Assembly: GCA_001247695.2 (NCBI GenBank) | Contig: LGRX02035201.1 | Coordinates: 42,978-106,977 of the forward strand | Origin: Cymbomonas tetramitiformis | Taxonomy: Eukaryota; Chlorophyta; Pyramimonadophyceae; Pyramimonadales; Pyramimonadaceae | Reading direction: 5' to 3' | Length of the DNA: 64,000 nucleotides | In this document: piece by piece, positions 32,921 to 45,869 of the stretch | How the letters are laid out: every line of letters starts with the position of its first letter | Numbering within the stretch: position 1 is the stretch's first letter | The notes under the pieces: model-generated | Told to the model about the DNA's origin: nothing | The model's input: the letters and a program-made list of their open reading frames with translations, nothing else | Databases searched by the model: none | Translations under genes and position numbers: made by a program

Positions 32921-33741
32921 TGCGTCACGTCGGAATTATATTTAATTGATGATTACGATCGAACCTCGGCGACGATGACTGCACTAAAATGTAACGCGCG
33001 ACACAAAGAATTGCGAGCATCGCGGCGCGCCACGTCGGTTACGCCAGTGGTTTATATGATTTGACCATGCTTTTGGCAACGGTATATTTTTCTTGAGTAA
33101 GGTGGAAATCAGCCAAATCACGCTTGATACCGCTCGTGCACACTACGCAGTTTAAGCTTGATATTGATGTACACGAGCATGGTGCCCATACGGGAGTAAG
33201 TTAAATATGCATTGTTTGAATTTTTGAAAGTTTAACACCGGCACTAGGGGCATTATTGTGCTTATTAGATGATGCTTTTCTATGGGTGACAAGCTGTAAA
33301 AATCTTTATGAAATGAGCTCTGCGCATACTGGGTGTGATTCATGGGACGTTATGCACACGTTATAGTAGTCCCATTCATTATAGTTAAGGAACCTTAGAT
33401 TGTCTCATGTAATCAATATTTGAAGGGAAGTGCGCCATTTCAAGCCCATTCATCTAGTCGTGAAGGGCGGTGCCGTATCTAGTCCTTCAGGAACGACTAG
33501 TCAAAATAATTAATTTTCGGGCAAAGTACCCATCGAAAGCATGCCTCATCGATGATTGGGACCCGAAACGTTGATGTGGATGTTCCCAATAGGATAAGCA
33601 CATTTCGTGTGTCATAAATGTTTTTTTCTAAACATGTGTTTAGAACCCAATATCCAAATATTTATAAACGTTTCCGCCAAGTCCTTCAGGAAGAACTAGA
33701 ATATCGAGTAGCCATTTGGATGCTACGTAGGGGAAATCGGC

Positions 33742-33927
33742 GTGGCAGTTCTTCGACAACTGTGTACAGCGCAGGCAAGACCGATTGTTTCAGGAGGAGG
33801 ATGGTGCAACATGGAGCACGCGGAGCTTTTCGATATATTGGTCGCAGCGAATGGTGGTAGCGCCCTGCACGGCTCGCAGAGCTACGGAATTGCTTGCAGG
33901 GCTAGTCATGATTATCAGCATGGGTGA
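33742..33927 (+). other. Exon-like open frame, unidentified
   Basis: The frame begins at gtg or mid-frame, ends at tga, and encodes a peptide of normal composition with Cys, His and Gly (including VSGGGWCNMEH and SYGIACRASHDY). It could be the last exon of an unseen gene or a retroposed fragment. I recognise no family. Confidence 0.2.
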
Positions 33928-35577
33928 ACGCATGGATTTTGCATGGTGTTGATTTAGATGATAGTTTTGGCATGTGGATGAGTGCGTGTGTTTGTTTGCT
34001 GTGCCTTTGCCATTTCAATTGTGAGATGCGAACCTTACATTAAAGTGTCTGCTATCTCTTTACATCGTTGTCGACATATATAGGTACTCAACCCAGCATC
34101 CTGGTTGCGACTTGCGAGTGTCCAGCCCTCCTTAGTGGTCCATAATTCTTTGATAGCCTATGTGTGAAAGGGGTCCATGGTCACGGGAGACTAGATATTC
34201 AGTACTTATGACCTGCCCCCTGTATTGCATTCCTCGATGCAGATGACAGATTATAGAATTACAGCATTAGTCGGTCCGAGCCCGCGAGTCGCGGTAATAG
34301 AGAATGCGATCCACGTGTTGATGTATCAATTGATGCATCAACCCGAACTCTTGATGATGCATCAATGCCATTACTGTAGCCGTAAGCGTACAGCATTTCA
34401 CAGCTCACGTAGCATAAGCTACTTAAATTCTCAGACTCTCATATGTTATATATTTTACTCCGACATATCACCCGTTACAGGCTCATATTTTGCTTACAGT
34501 GATACATATTAAATATGAATACACCGAATATTATACCCTGTAAATATGTAAACATGTAAATACGAGTAGCCTGAACTACCTTGCAATAATATATACGAGG
34601 GTTACCTCAAACCACTTCTTGATACCAAGGACGTAAAATGCGCACACGCTCCTCAACTCAGAGCATTGGCCCATACATATATGTCCGCCTGTCTACCCGC
34701 CTATTTTCTGTATTCATATCTAGCCATATTGACTAAGTGTGCCTATCCCTCATCCATGCAATCTCTCGAGAGTCTTAAATATGCGAGGCTCGTCTCAGTT
34801 TCAGTTTTTCCCTTAAGGTGAGTAATGGCAACTGACGGACGCACATCATTATTTGCTTGATTCTCTCTGACATCTGACCACGAGCGCTTTGCACGCTGCC
34901 AATGCGGCTCAAGTGAGAACTGCATAATGACGGTCATCGGGCGTTATCTACATCCACATATATTTCATTCAGCAGTGAGCACTATCGGGACTTGTGGAGA
35001 AAGCTTGTCCAATTCTGCCTGCATCCACCAATGCACCTTGATGTTAGAACCATATGTGCCACACAGGCGGGCGGGGGGAAACATCAAAGTTGAATAATGT
35101 AGGGAACCACTCATTGCCTTATAACGACTTCCTGAGTGGTGTTGGGTAATCCTGGCAACCCAGCACAGTCTCAGAAAAGAATCCTACTAGCACATCTGTA
35201 TTCAATCCTATCCGAAATCACGGGAGCAAACCTTAATGGACGCAACTGTATGGCTCAGCGGTGGCATATTCGCAGGCTCCATGTGCCCCGGTGGCAAAGT
35301 CATTGCCGCCGTTGGATCTCGTGGATGAGGACCACTCCCACCTGCAGACTCTGCTGCTGCTTCAGCCGCCCACGAATCGCACTGCTCTCGAATTTCCTGG
35401 CACCATCGCGCATTTCCATGCATTAGCATATGTTAAATATGGACCACCATCAGCCGTATCCCATCCACTAGCCACATAATTTTCATTACATCTTTCCATC
35501 TCACATACAAAAATAATGGTATGCCAACGCCGCCTTTTTCAAACTGAGACGTCAGTTTTGAGACAGACAGGTAGACC

Positions 35578-38500
35578 TTATCCCGAGTCCTGCACATTTC
35601 GGGTTTCTGGGCATTTCTTGGGCGACACCTGGGCCTTGGTCGTATAGTGGCGTCGTAGCACCTCCGCAAAGTGGTGGGGCGGGCGGCGCAGAGCCGGCAG
35701 AAGCGCGTGTAGCAGCGTGTTAGCGCGCACTTGAGCGTCGTACTTCTGCGAAGCCTTGTCGGCAGAGCGGGTGCCCCGGCTGCGCTCGTACCCTGGCTCA
35801 TTGAAATACGGCTCCTCCACGAGAATTAAGCTCTGGATTGAGACCAGCACCTGCGTCACACGCAAGCATGCCGCTGGCAGGAATAATGACACACGCTTAG
35901 ACACTACAATCTATACACACAAATGAGCATCGACGCATCTACGACATCAGCACCCGCGCCAGGCTTGAACAAGGCGCAGCAAGGCGGGAAATCGCACCTT
36001 CTGATAAGAGCACCCAGAATGATGGCGACTAGGTAGATCTAGATACCAGCATTTGGAATTAGTTGCACGTTTTAGAGGCATACATATAGCAGACATGCGG
36101 ATATGTGACGAGGATACTTCTTGAATATGGAGCCGTATTGTCAGATTGTGCACATATGAGAACTGCTTCAGTTCGGGGGTGACACACCTGCAGCAGGGTG
36201 GAGTGCGCCCGATCCCATCCCGGGCCTGCCCATGTTCCCAGCAGCGACAGGCACACCTGGAGACGGCGGGAAACGCCCAATCAAGTTTGGAAGCAGCGCC
36301 AACGAAGCAGCTTGCGTTGAAATTTGGAGGAGAGATGTCGCGCGCGCGGAGTGGACTTTCCACCACACAAAAAAACAGAAAAAAGAGGGACTCTCCGTTT
36401 TTCATTTTGAAAAGCGTTGTAACCATCGCACCATAATTTGTGTGGGCGATTTTGCAATTGCATAACTCGGAATTGTATACTACAAAAGGGGAAAACGAAA
36501 CTGTAGCAAAGCTAGCAGCTTCGTTAGTATTGGTAATTGCACCCATTCATCTTTGTTGTGAAGGGCGTTAGTATTGGTAATTGCACGCGATGCATTGTTT
36601 GATTCTTCTCCAACACATGAGGCAGAAATGAAGAGGAGAATTGTGCTCCGAGCAAACACGTAGCACTTGTTTTTCCAACATACGACTACTATCTGTGTTT
36701 CTGGAAAGCGCAAGCATACCCAAGGGTTCTGCCAAACAGGGTCACATGGAGAATGGCACGCGTTACCTTGCCATCATGGTACAAGTTGGGATTAAAGCGA
36801 ACCCGCCCGCCGCCGGTGGTGAGGAACTGCACGCGCGGGGGACAATTTGGGTAGTCCGCTGGCAGCAGCACGTCGAAGAAGAATGCGCCGTTTCCGTAGG
36901 GAGTGGATCTCGGTGGGAGAAAGAGCGCGCGCAGCACATCTGGCCGAGAGGCGTCCATTCGCACCACGATGCTGGCATCCCAGCTCACCGGGAGCGCCGT
37001 GTGCAGCGATGCTACCTCCTGCAACACCCGCCGCATGCGCTGCCTGACCCATTCCCCACCTCCAAGCATGCCCCTGCCTGCTGCCTGCTCCCCTTCCCCT
37101 CCAACCACAAACCACGCAACGTCAAGCCGCCGGCGTACAGAGAACCTGGTGCGGATGCCAGCCATATTCGGCAAGTGTAGCTCGAAGCGAAAAAATTGAG
37201 AATTCTGGACCATCATCTCTATCCCAACCAACATCTAAAATAGTGTATTTGAATCCACATGCATCAGCCTTCTTTTCTTCGGGCTGACAAAGGGGCGCAG
37301 TGTGAGCAAGAACCTTGGCACCCTATTGCACAGACGGTGACCAAAATTCGCCCTGCCGTCCGCCTAATGGATGAAAGAAGCATACGGGAGGGCTGGGACG
37401 AGACAAGGTGCTCCTCGCCACACTTGAGCCAATGTCACGAGTGCAGTGCCAGTTGCACTGCGCACCCCCTCCCCCCCTGGATAGACACCATGGGAGGGCT
37501 CTGTCCTAGGCGAGGAAAAAGCCAACCGCAACTGAAAGGGGGAACAAGGAAGTAGCGCAGATGTCACCAAAGTTTCCCCTTTCTGGGCAGTGCATCCCAG
37601 TATCACAGCAAGAGCACGCTCCAGTGGCGTGGCCCTTCGTGGCTGACTCGGCTTCTCAGCGCAACGGCCACTCGGCGTGGCGGTTGGCGGCCGACTCGGC
37701 GTGGCCCGTTGGCGGCTGATTCGGCGTGGCGGTTGGCGGCTGACTCGGCGTGGCCCGTTGGCGGCTGACTCGGCGTGGCGGTTGGCGGCTGACTCGGCGT
37801 GGCGGTTGGCGGCTGACTCGGCGTGGCGGTTGGCGGCTGACTCGGCGTGGTGGTACTCCGCAGGCAGCGTCAGCAAAAGGAATATGAAACCAAACACAAT
37901 ACGGTGACCGAAGTGGCTGCCAGGATCAAGCAACGGCATCGAATGTTAGAATAGACCCCTGGCTCTGCTCACGACAAGCACACTAGGCAGATTGGAGCAC
38001 CTCATTGGCAAAGTAGTGGCTTGTGAGGAGGCCCTCTGCCTCGTCAAATACAAGCTCCTTTACTTGCTTCTCGTATTTATCCCTCTCTTCGGCCTTGGTC
38101 GCCACAGCTCTTCCATCCCCGGCGCCGTTCACTGCACCGTCGCCTCCACCTCGATATGCCCCCTCCTCGGTCTGCTGGCACCGTGGGGAAGGCGCCCCGC
38201 TGCCAGTCGCCTCCTCCTCACCCTGTGCCACCATTGCTCCACCCCCCCCTACCCCCCCTCACCACCCATCGTTTCCATTATCACTTGGGTCTTGAAGCAG
38301 GCCCCCCTCACAGCACTCTCTGAGCAACACTGAGAGATGGGGAAAGCCCCCGCCACAAGCCCACCCCGCCTCAGCGAAAGGTCGCGCCTCCTCTGAAGGA
38401 AAAAAAGAGTTTCTCGGATACCGCATCATTACCTAGACAGACCATTGCAGACTTCTTCACAGAGCTTGCCTGTCTTTCCCATGCACGGCCCATGGCATGC

Positions 38501-41302
38501 CTTCACCCACCAGTCACATATGACACGCTTGCGGCGCATGGCATGCCTTCACCCACCACTCACTGAACGGCATGAGATCGGCCAACAAAAGCCAGCCCAC
38601 CATCATCCCAGTGGATGTGAGAAGCAAATCAAGAGCAGGGCGGGGCCGTGACAAGATACCACAAACTCATACATATTCCCAACCCAGATGCAAAGCAGCA
38701 TGGAAAGATGATACGATGTGACCGATCATCGCCCAACAATTGTTGGTTCCAGGGTTATGGAGTAAGCGGACCCTGCTGGCATGCCCCCCAGTGGCTCACG
38801 GTCGATGGATGGGACCCGTTGGTCCATGGTTATGCCATGAATGCAGTCACACCACACAGCATGGACACCCCATGCCAAAAAATGAAAACATGGGGGCACC
38901 TAAGTGCTCCCCACAAAAATCAAGGGAAAACACAGAAAGCGGACTTCACCACCCTCTGCCTCTCCTTGCAGCAAAGGCAGACGAATCCACCAAGCTCTCC
39001 AAGAGGCAGTGCCCGCCAGAATGGCACCACAGGGACAACCGTCTCCCAAAACCCACTTCCAACCAGCGGCCGTCCCCGTTCACAGCAATACGCCAGTACC
39101 TCACATCAGGGTCAAAGAACACGAGTCCCCCGGCACGTGTGATAACCATGAGTACTGGACACGGAGAGGGAGCAAGCATCAGACGAATCCAAGACACTCC
39201 CAAAGAGCGAGCCGCAGACGAATCCCCGACGCCCTCAAAGAGACAGTACCCGTCAGAAGGGTACCACAGGGACAGCCACATCCCATCATCCAAAGCACTC
39301 CAGTGGCCGTCCCCGTTAACAACGAGATGCCAGTACCCCATATCGTGGCTGTCGATCACCAGTCCCCCAGCAGGTGAAAAAGCCCCAAGGCACTGGACAT
39401 AAACAGAGCCAGCCGCAGACGAACCCACCAGTCACATATTACACGCTTGCGGCCCATGGCATGCCTTCACCCACCACTCACATATGGCACGCTCTCGGCC
39501 CATGGCATGCCTTCACCCACCACTCACATATGGCACGCTCTCGGCCCATGGCATGCCTTCACCCACCACTCACATATGACACGCTCTCGGCCCATGGCAT
39601 GCCTTCACCCACCACTCACATATGACACGCTCTCGGCCCATGGCATGCCTTCACCCACCAGTCACACAAGCGGAAAAAAGTATGTAAGTGCCTCTCTATG
39701 AAGCGCCTGATGACACAGTTCGAGGATGAACGATACCAGTTTAGTGTGATGAGGCCGCGCACGCACATGCCGACATAACTCGATGCGAGAATCTCTGGAT
39801 GATCAGACCTTTGAGGAGGCAGCTGCGGGGATACGCCACCGTTCGATCCAGCTGGGGCCGAAATTGCCCTGCAGGGCGCGGATGCCTTCCTCGAGAATGC
39901 TCAGGGTGTCTTGCAGGTCGAGCGCCAGAGACAGCGCGCTGATGCTCTCCTCGTCGTCGCCCTCCGCCAGCTGTTCCCCACTGCGTGCCATGAGCCGAGC
40001 CTGCTGGGCCAGGCTCCGCAGCGTGTCCATCACCACCGCGCCTTGCTCCGGCGCCACGTCCTCCTCGGCCACGCCGGCCGCGCCCGCACTGCCCTCGCCT
40101 TTGCCGCCTAGCCTGCTGCTCCTGCGGGTGCCCTCTACAGGATGGCGCTCTGGCCGGTGGCTGCGCCCGGATGATGACGGCGGCGGCGTGGAGAGCGGCT
40201 GCGGGGGCACGACCTGGCTCGGCAGGCACAGCAAAGGCAGCAGGAGCGGGAACGTGGCCCAGCGCCGGAGGAGCCGCAGCACCGCCTGCTCGCAGAAGCG
40301 GCCTCCCCGTCCCAGGTTTCCCTCTCAAGGAGATTGCTCGGTGACTGCTGACTGCCCGAGCTCTCTGCAAACCCGTACTCACTCCAGATCAACCCCATTC
40401 CCAAACCTAGCTCGACCTAAGTACAGGAAGATGATGCAATCGATCAATGGCTTGCCGTAAGCGCTGAAAATCGACGTCCATAGGGAAGACACCCACCCAC
40501 ACTGAAGCAGGGAGTCCCTGCGGACCAGTCTGGAAGGAGGCAGAGCCGCCGAGAAGGCCCATTGCACATGGCCTAGTGGAGACCTTGAAATCGGCACGTC
40601 CAGTAAAATGGGAGTTTGGGCGCATGGTCGATGAGCTCTGATGCTGTTCCCATCACACGTGGCGAATTGCCCAGGGTGCTCCGGCCACCTCGCCAGAGCC
40701 ATCGAGGAGGTCTCCCTCGCGAGTTGCAGGCTCATGATGCGCCAACAAGCACGTTTCCTCTGACGAGCTGCAGCGCGCTGACAGGATGTCAACGCGCACT
40801 CTATTTGTCGATATGTTAACATTGGGAACGGCACACGATTGTCCAATTAATCGCGCCTTGCACTTTTTTGCGCGCATTACGTTTGCTCAGTGCATCAGTA
40901 CACCGCAGATAGCTAGATCCCGTATCGGGCCCAGCACATCATTATGCAATTCAGAAGGGCCGCCGCTCAAGAAAAATAATCACCAGGGCCCATCACATCA
41001 TTATGTAATTCAGAAGGGCCGCCGCTCAAGAAGAGTGATCACCAGAGCCCCCTCCGAGAGCCGCCTGTTCTCAACGCGCCTACAGGAAGGCCAATCGCCT
41101 TGGCACACAGTGTTACTTGCCAGTTCGAATAGGGGGATCGACCGATTCCTTGAAAAAAGAGTTCGGAGGAGGTTAAGGCGCCCCCTGTACGAGGAGGGCA
41201 GACGCGGGCACCTGGCAGAGGGCGGCGCGCTGGCAGATATCCATGAGGGAGCCCGACTCCAGCAGCTGCAGGACGCCCCACACGCCGCCCGCGCAGCGCA
41301 GG
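35578..41302 (-). CDS. BIRC6/BRUCE-type ubiquitin-conjugating enzyme, C-terminal part (5' end unresolved)
   Basis: Exons on the minus strand, in transcript order with phase agreement: 41302-41212, 40285-40214, 40132-39809, 38171-38001, 37084-36767, 36256-36188, 35850-35578 (stop). The last three give a UBC (E2) fold: LHTALP, a helix-strand region with YPNCPP, FNPNLYHDGK, then the active-site Cys at the start of VCLSLLGTW, then LVSIQSLILVEEPYFNEP and GYERSRGT. These words are diagnostic of the BIRC6/BRUCE UBC subgroup, which transfers ubiquitin from E1 to substrates and has E2/E3 activity in animals. The upstream exons give helical sequence (LLESGSLMDICQRAALCQ, YEKQVKELVFDEAEG) placed as in BIRC6 before its UBC. 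No BIR domain is visible. More 5' exons probably lie beyond 41.3 kb. Confidence 0.82.
37640..37860. repeat. Minisatellite in the intron before the UBC exon (24/30 bp unit)
   Basis: ggcggctgactcggcgtggc then ggtt, or cccgtt, repeats about eight times between exons 38001 and 37084. Confidence 0.9.
38480..38565. repeat. Two units of the 46-bp minisatellite (outlier)
   Basis: catggcatgccttcacccac then cagtcacatatgacacgctt occurs twice here, 0.9 kb from the main array of the same unit in the same intron. Confidence 0.8.
38946..39428 (-). other. Intron-embedded open frame with an internally duplicated peptide
   Basis: The frame is 160 codons without stop inside the intron between 39809 and 38171. 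Two halves of about 80 residues are similar: YWHLVVNGDGHW matches YWRIAVNGDGRW, and LSLWYPSDGYCLFE matches LSLWCHSGGHCLLE, each followed by DSSA. Trp/Gly/Asp-rich composition favours this strand as coding. It could be a pair of extra exons of the E2 gene, or a fragment of a mobile element. No family recognised; flanking DNA carries the 46-bp minisatellite. Confidence 0.35.
39425..39668. repeat. 46-bp minisatellite, about 5 copies
   Basis: The unit is cggcccatggcatgccttca then cccaccactcacatatggcacgctct. Same unit as at 38480. Confidence 0.93.
40930..41052. repeat. 62-bp direct duplication in an intron of the E2 gene
   Basis: cacatcattatgcaattcag then aagggccgccgctcaagaa is present twice in tandem. 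Confidence 0.85.
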
Positions 41303-43050
41303 CTGGCAAACACGGCGGACGTGACTGACCTGCGCCCGCCACAGCCACAGAAGCGCATGGAGGGGCACACGGGCGGCAGGGTGGTGCAGGGGGACCTTGA
41401 CGCATCAGCACTGCAGGACTCGTGTGCGTGCACTTCTGGGAAAGAATCCTGCGCTTCTGGTCGTACTGTTCGTATGGCCGCTCCGAGACGCAACATGGCG
41501 GCGCCCGAGAGAGAACCAAGGTGCATGAGACACTCACAGCCACGACACTGTGGGCTTCACGGCGTGTCACATGGTTAGGAATTCTCCAGACCAGGCAACC
41601 ATAGTGGAGACTGACTCTCATATCGTAACATATACAAAGTGCAACCATACGCAATTCCCAATGCCGTATGCTGTCCAGGATGCCATTGTCAAAGAAAGCT
41701 GACAGAATAAGCATGTATACTTGTGCTCATAGGGACATGCGCCAAGATGCTATGAGGGGGGTGGGGTTCACGTAGCGGCGCCCTCTTTGGATATCCCTTC
41801 AAGCTCCGATGTCAACAGGTGGATGTTCCGCCTGTCCCCCGGAGCACGCTCCCCAGCGTAATGGTCAGTGCTCCGGAGCGTAGACAGCACATCGAAGGCA
41901 TACCCTTCTCTTTGCTCTCCTCGACTGTGTTTGGCAAAGCACATAACGGATCAGCCTCTTCAGCTACTTGCCCATTTGGCTCCGGAAGTCCGGCACCGTG
42001 CGCACACGCAGCGCTCTGGCGCAACGGGATCGAGCAGCGCCCTCGGCGAGCGTGGTCGCGCGTGACGCGGCTCAGCACGCTCAGGACTCCGCACCTCTGC
42101 GCTTCATCTTCTGCGTCCTTCCGTACTTGAGCCTCCACCTGGCCTCTCACGCCACGGGCACCCACCCCGCACGCCCATGCCTGTGAGGTATGGCATAACC
42201 GTGCATGAGCATGGGCAGGCGCAGGAGCACAGGAAACGGCTTTGGGTGCTGAGGCAGCACTGATCTGCACTGTTGACGCCGGGAAGCTCACCATTGATGC
42301 GTGCCGCCTCTGCACATCTTCTTGATGACCATGCCCGTGATCCCCACCATAACTGCGTGGGCCGCCCCACGTCTTGCAGCAGGTGTTAACATGACTGCAC
42401 TGACTGCACCGACTGCCCTGATTACCCTGACTGCACTGACTGCACATGACTCCTCTGACTCTCAGCATGCGCACCAGTAGTCTCGGCAGGAGCCAACCTC
42501 GTGATGGATCCTAGCCGCCCAATCAAAACATTTGGCAACAAGATTTAATGGCAGTAGGCAGACTTGACCACAAGACGTAGACTCTTTGGTCGCCTGTGTT
42601 GTCGAGTGTCCATTTCGTGTTGCGTGTGCCATATTCAGCGCAGGTCAAGGAGGTGGCAGGACGCACCCAGTGCCAGCCGCCCAGCCACTTCCACCCCCTC
42701 GTCCTCCCTTGCCTCGCCTGACAGGCTGAGCCCATTTTCGCTTTGTCCCAACAACAGATGCCCCGCCATCCAGGGTACCTGGGTCATCATCTCCACAGCT
42801 GTTTCAGTTGCAGGTATGAACTGTTCCCAGGATTGGCCGGCTCCAGGCCTGAATCAGAATGATCTTGGGCCGAAGCCCAGCTCGGCGTCCGCGGAAGTGC
42901 CTCGACCTCACTTATCATAACTTTGTATCGAACACTCGGAATGTTGTTGTATTTTCTCATGTCCGTATCGGCTAGATCCCACCCTGGAATCTTGCGGGTG
43001 GCACCCACACATGGCAAGAATTTACCACCTCATCAAAGATCGTTAGTGAA
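41303..43050 (-). other. Probable further exons of the E2 gene, unresolved
   Basis: Minus-strand open stretches that may be coding occur near 41303-41400 (Cys/Gly-rich), 42000-42140 (LSVLSRVTRDHARR) and 42790-42900. The splice sites and frame are not unique, so I do not give exons. Short ctgcactga repeats lie near 42390-42450. Confidence 0.3.
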
Positions 43051-43500
43051 AGAGGGCCCATTTCTGGCCACCTTCTTGACCTCACCATGCTATTTCCGGC
43101 CACCTTCTTGGCCTGCCATGCTATTTCCGGCCACCTCCATGGCCTCACCATGCTGTTTCCGGCCACCTCCTTGACCTCACCATGCTATTTCCGGCCACCT
43201 CCTTGACCTCACAATGCTATTTCCGGCCACCTCCTTGACCTCACCATGCTATTTTCGTACCTCCTTGACCTCCACCATGCTATTTCAAATACCTCATGAC
43301 CTCTGCATACTGTTCCAGTACCTCCTTGACCTCACTCCTTTTATTTCAAGCCACCTCCTTGACCTCACAATGCTATTCCATTACCTCCTTGACCTCACCA
43401 TGCTATTTCCGACACCTCCTTGACCTCACCATGCTATTTCCGGCCACCTCCTTGACCTCACCGTGCTATTTCCGGCCACCTACTTGACCTCACAATGTCG
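43050..43500. repeat. 31-34 bp minisatellite, about 13 copies
   Basis: ccatgctatttccggccacc then tccttgacctca repeats with small deletions. It is probably intronic if the RING and UBC exons belong together. Confidence 0.93.
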
Positions 43501-43624
43501 TCATCCAGTGCCAAAGTACAAATCGGCAGCACCTGTGGCTGAGCGCGGCGAGGTCATGCCGCGCACGGCATGGTGAACACTCAAGGCCCTCAGCACGTGG
43601 CGATTGCACTGGGGCGGCAACTGC

Positions 43625-43915
43625 GCGGCCTGCTCCCCCGTCACCATCTGCATGCAAGGCCCACGCATGCGCACCACTCCCCCGTCACCATCTGCATGCG
43701 AGGCCCACGCATGCGCACCACTCCCCCGCCACCATCTGCATGCGAGGCCACGCATCGCACCGCCCCCACGCCACCATCATACGAGGCCCACGCATCACTG
43801 CCTCCCGTCACCATCTGCATGCAAGGCCCACGCATGCGCACCACTCCCCCGTCACCATCTGCATGCGAGGCCCACGCATGCGCACCACTCCCCCGTCACC
43901 ATCTGCATGCGTTCA
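43625..43915. repeat. 43-bp minisatellite, about 6-7 copies
   Basis: ccgtcaccatctgcatgcga then ggcccacgcatgcgcaccactcc repeats. Confidence 0.93.
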
Positions 43916-44279
43916 AGCATTCAAGCTTGATCTGGTTGTATTGCGCTGTCCATAGTTGTCAATAGCAGTCACGAAACCCTAACTTTCTCCACAATAGTCA
44001 GGGGTGCTTTCAATAAACTTCAGTTGAACCATCACGACCACAAGGCCTTGGAAGGCCTTTGATAACTACTCCCACACCTGTAGCCATAGTCGCTCTATAC
44101 CCACCCTGCACCATATCCCCCTTGTAAACAGCTGGCGCAGGAGCTTGTTGCACATGTATGAGCGATGACTTGCAGGTGGCGGGAAAGGCGCAACGGAGTA
44201 TCGGGATAGGTCGATACCTGGGTGTGGCGCTTCTTGTGGAAGTCCTGCACCACTCCGTGTTGGTCCTCTGCAGGAACCC

Positions 44280-44995
44280 CACAATCCTAGGAACATGCTC
44301 AGTGGTGGGAGTGGCGATACGACTGCCACAATCCTAGGAACATGCTCAGTGGTGGGAGTGGCGTCGACTGCCACAATCCACAAGGAACATACTCAGTGGT
44401 GGGGTGGCGATAAGGCTGCCACCAATCCTGGGAACATGCTCAGTGGTGGGGGAGTGGCGATGAGCTGCCACAATCCACAGGAACATGCTCAGTGGTGGGA
44501 GTGGCGTGCGACTGCCACAATCTAGGAACATGCTTTCTAAGTGGTCAGGGTGGCGATCGACTACCACAGTCACAAGACATACTCAGTGGTGGGGTGGCGA
44601 ATCACGGGCTGCCACAGTCCTAGGAACATACTCAGTGGTGGGAGTGGCGTGCGACTGCCACAATCCACAGGAACATGCTCAGGTGGTGGGAGTGGCGATA
44701 CGGCTGCCTCAAATCTAGGAACATGCTCCCAGTGGTGGGAGTGGTGATACGACTGCCTCAATCCTAGGAACATGCTCAGTGGTGGGGTGGCGATACGACC
44801 TTACAATCTAGGAACATGCTCAGTGGTGGGGTAGGTGATCGACTGCCATAATCACAGGAACATGCTCGGTGTTTGGGAGTGGCGATCGACTGCTCACAAT
44901 CCTAGGAACATGCTCAGTGGTGGGAGTGGTGATACGACTGCCATAATCCTAGGAACATGCTCAGTGGTGGGAGTGGCGATACGACTGCACATAGT
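44280..44995. repeat. 46-47 bp minisatellite, about 15 copies
   Basis: ggaacatgctcagtggtggg then agtggcgatacgactgccacaatccta repeats with frequent small indels. Confidence 0.93.
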
Positions 44996-45869
44996 ATGGC
45001 AACGAACGAATGAATCCGTATTGCACCAGTGTCCATCCTTCCATGTATCTATCAATACCAGGGGGTGGGAGCAAGCGCGCGTAGTATTTTATATGCAGGT
45101 GAGCGCACCCTCGCGGAGTCTGTTCCCTACCTCTCTGCAGGTGTGCACAATCCGGCAAAGAACTGTGTTTTCGGGGCTTCGTTGTGATAGCAGAAATGGG
45201 GAGCGATATTTATATGCAAGTCTGTGAGTGTGTGACCTAGTCGGCGAGGAACAACATTCAAAAGGATGCATCTCTCTGCAGGCGAAAGCAAGCTCAGCCG
45301 AGTCTTCTCCATATCTGAGGCGAGAGGAAGCTGATGAAGACCTCTCTCTCTCTCCCTCCCCTCTCTTTCTGTCGTTGTCCTTTGCTTTCCATGATTGACG
45401 TCGCAGCATAGAAATGTCCTCGCATGTTCAAGTGATAGTAGTGATGAACAATCAGGTTGACCTCGCATCCTTCCAGCCACAAACAAATGTGAACGAGAAC
45501 AGGAGTAGTTTTTTGGACCAACCTATCGTTGCACCCTGGCAATAAATCAAAGCCACCGCTACTAGATTTAAGCAGCACATCCCTAGGGATGAAGCATAGG
45601 CGACACGATGAGGAAAAAACGCGGTGAGTACTGGAAGACGGCAGGCCCGTTGAAAATTCAAAATTCATTGACACCTTTCCCCAAATGTTTCCAGGCACCT
45701 ACCTCCTCACTCAATTGCCTATGATGCAATCAGTAGAACCAAGCCATAGAGCCTATAGAGGTGCGGCGAGCCATCTGGCCTATCTCGTGGACTTGCATTC
45801 TGATCCCAAATCGACTGTACCGGTGTATGCCAAGCGGGCCAGGGCTGCATCAAAGTGGTGTCACTTAGC

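Larger units (their letters stand above)
31651..35577. other. Intergenic region without a clear gene
   Basis: It lies between the two convergent genes. It contains the tandem duplication described at 32376-32920 and a possible exon-like frame at 33742-33927. Otherwise it is AT-rich DNA in which I see nothing. Confidence 0.4.
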
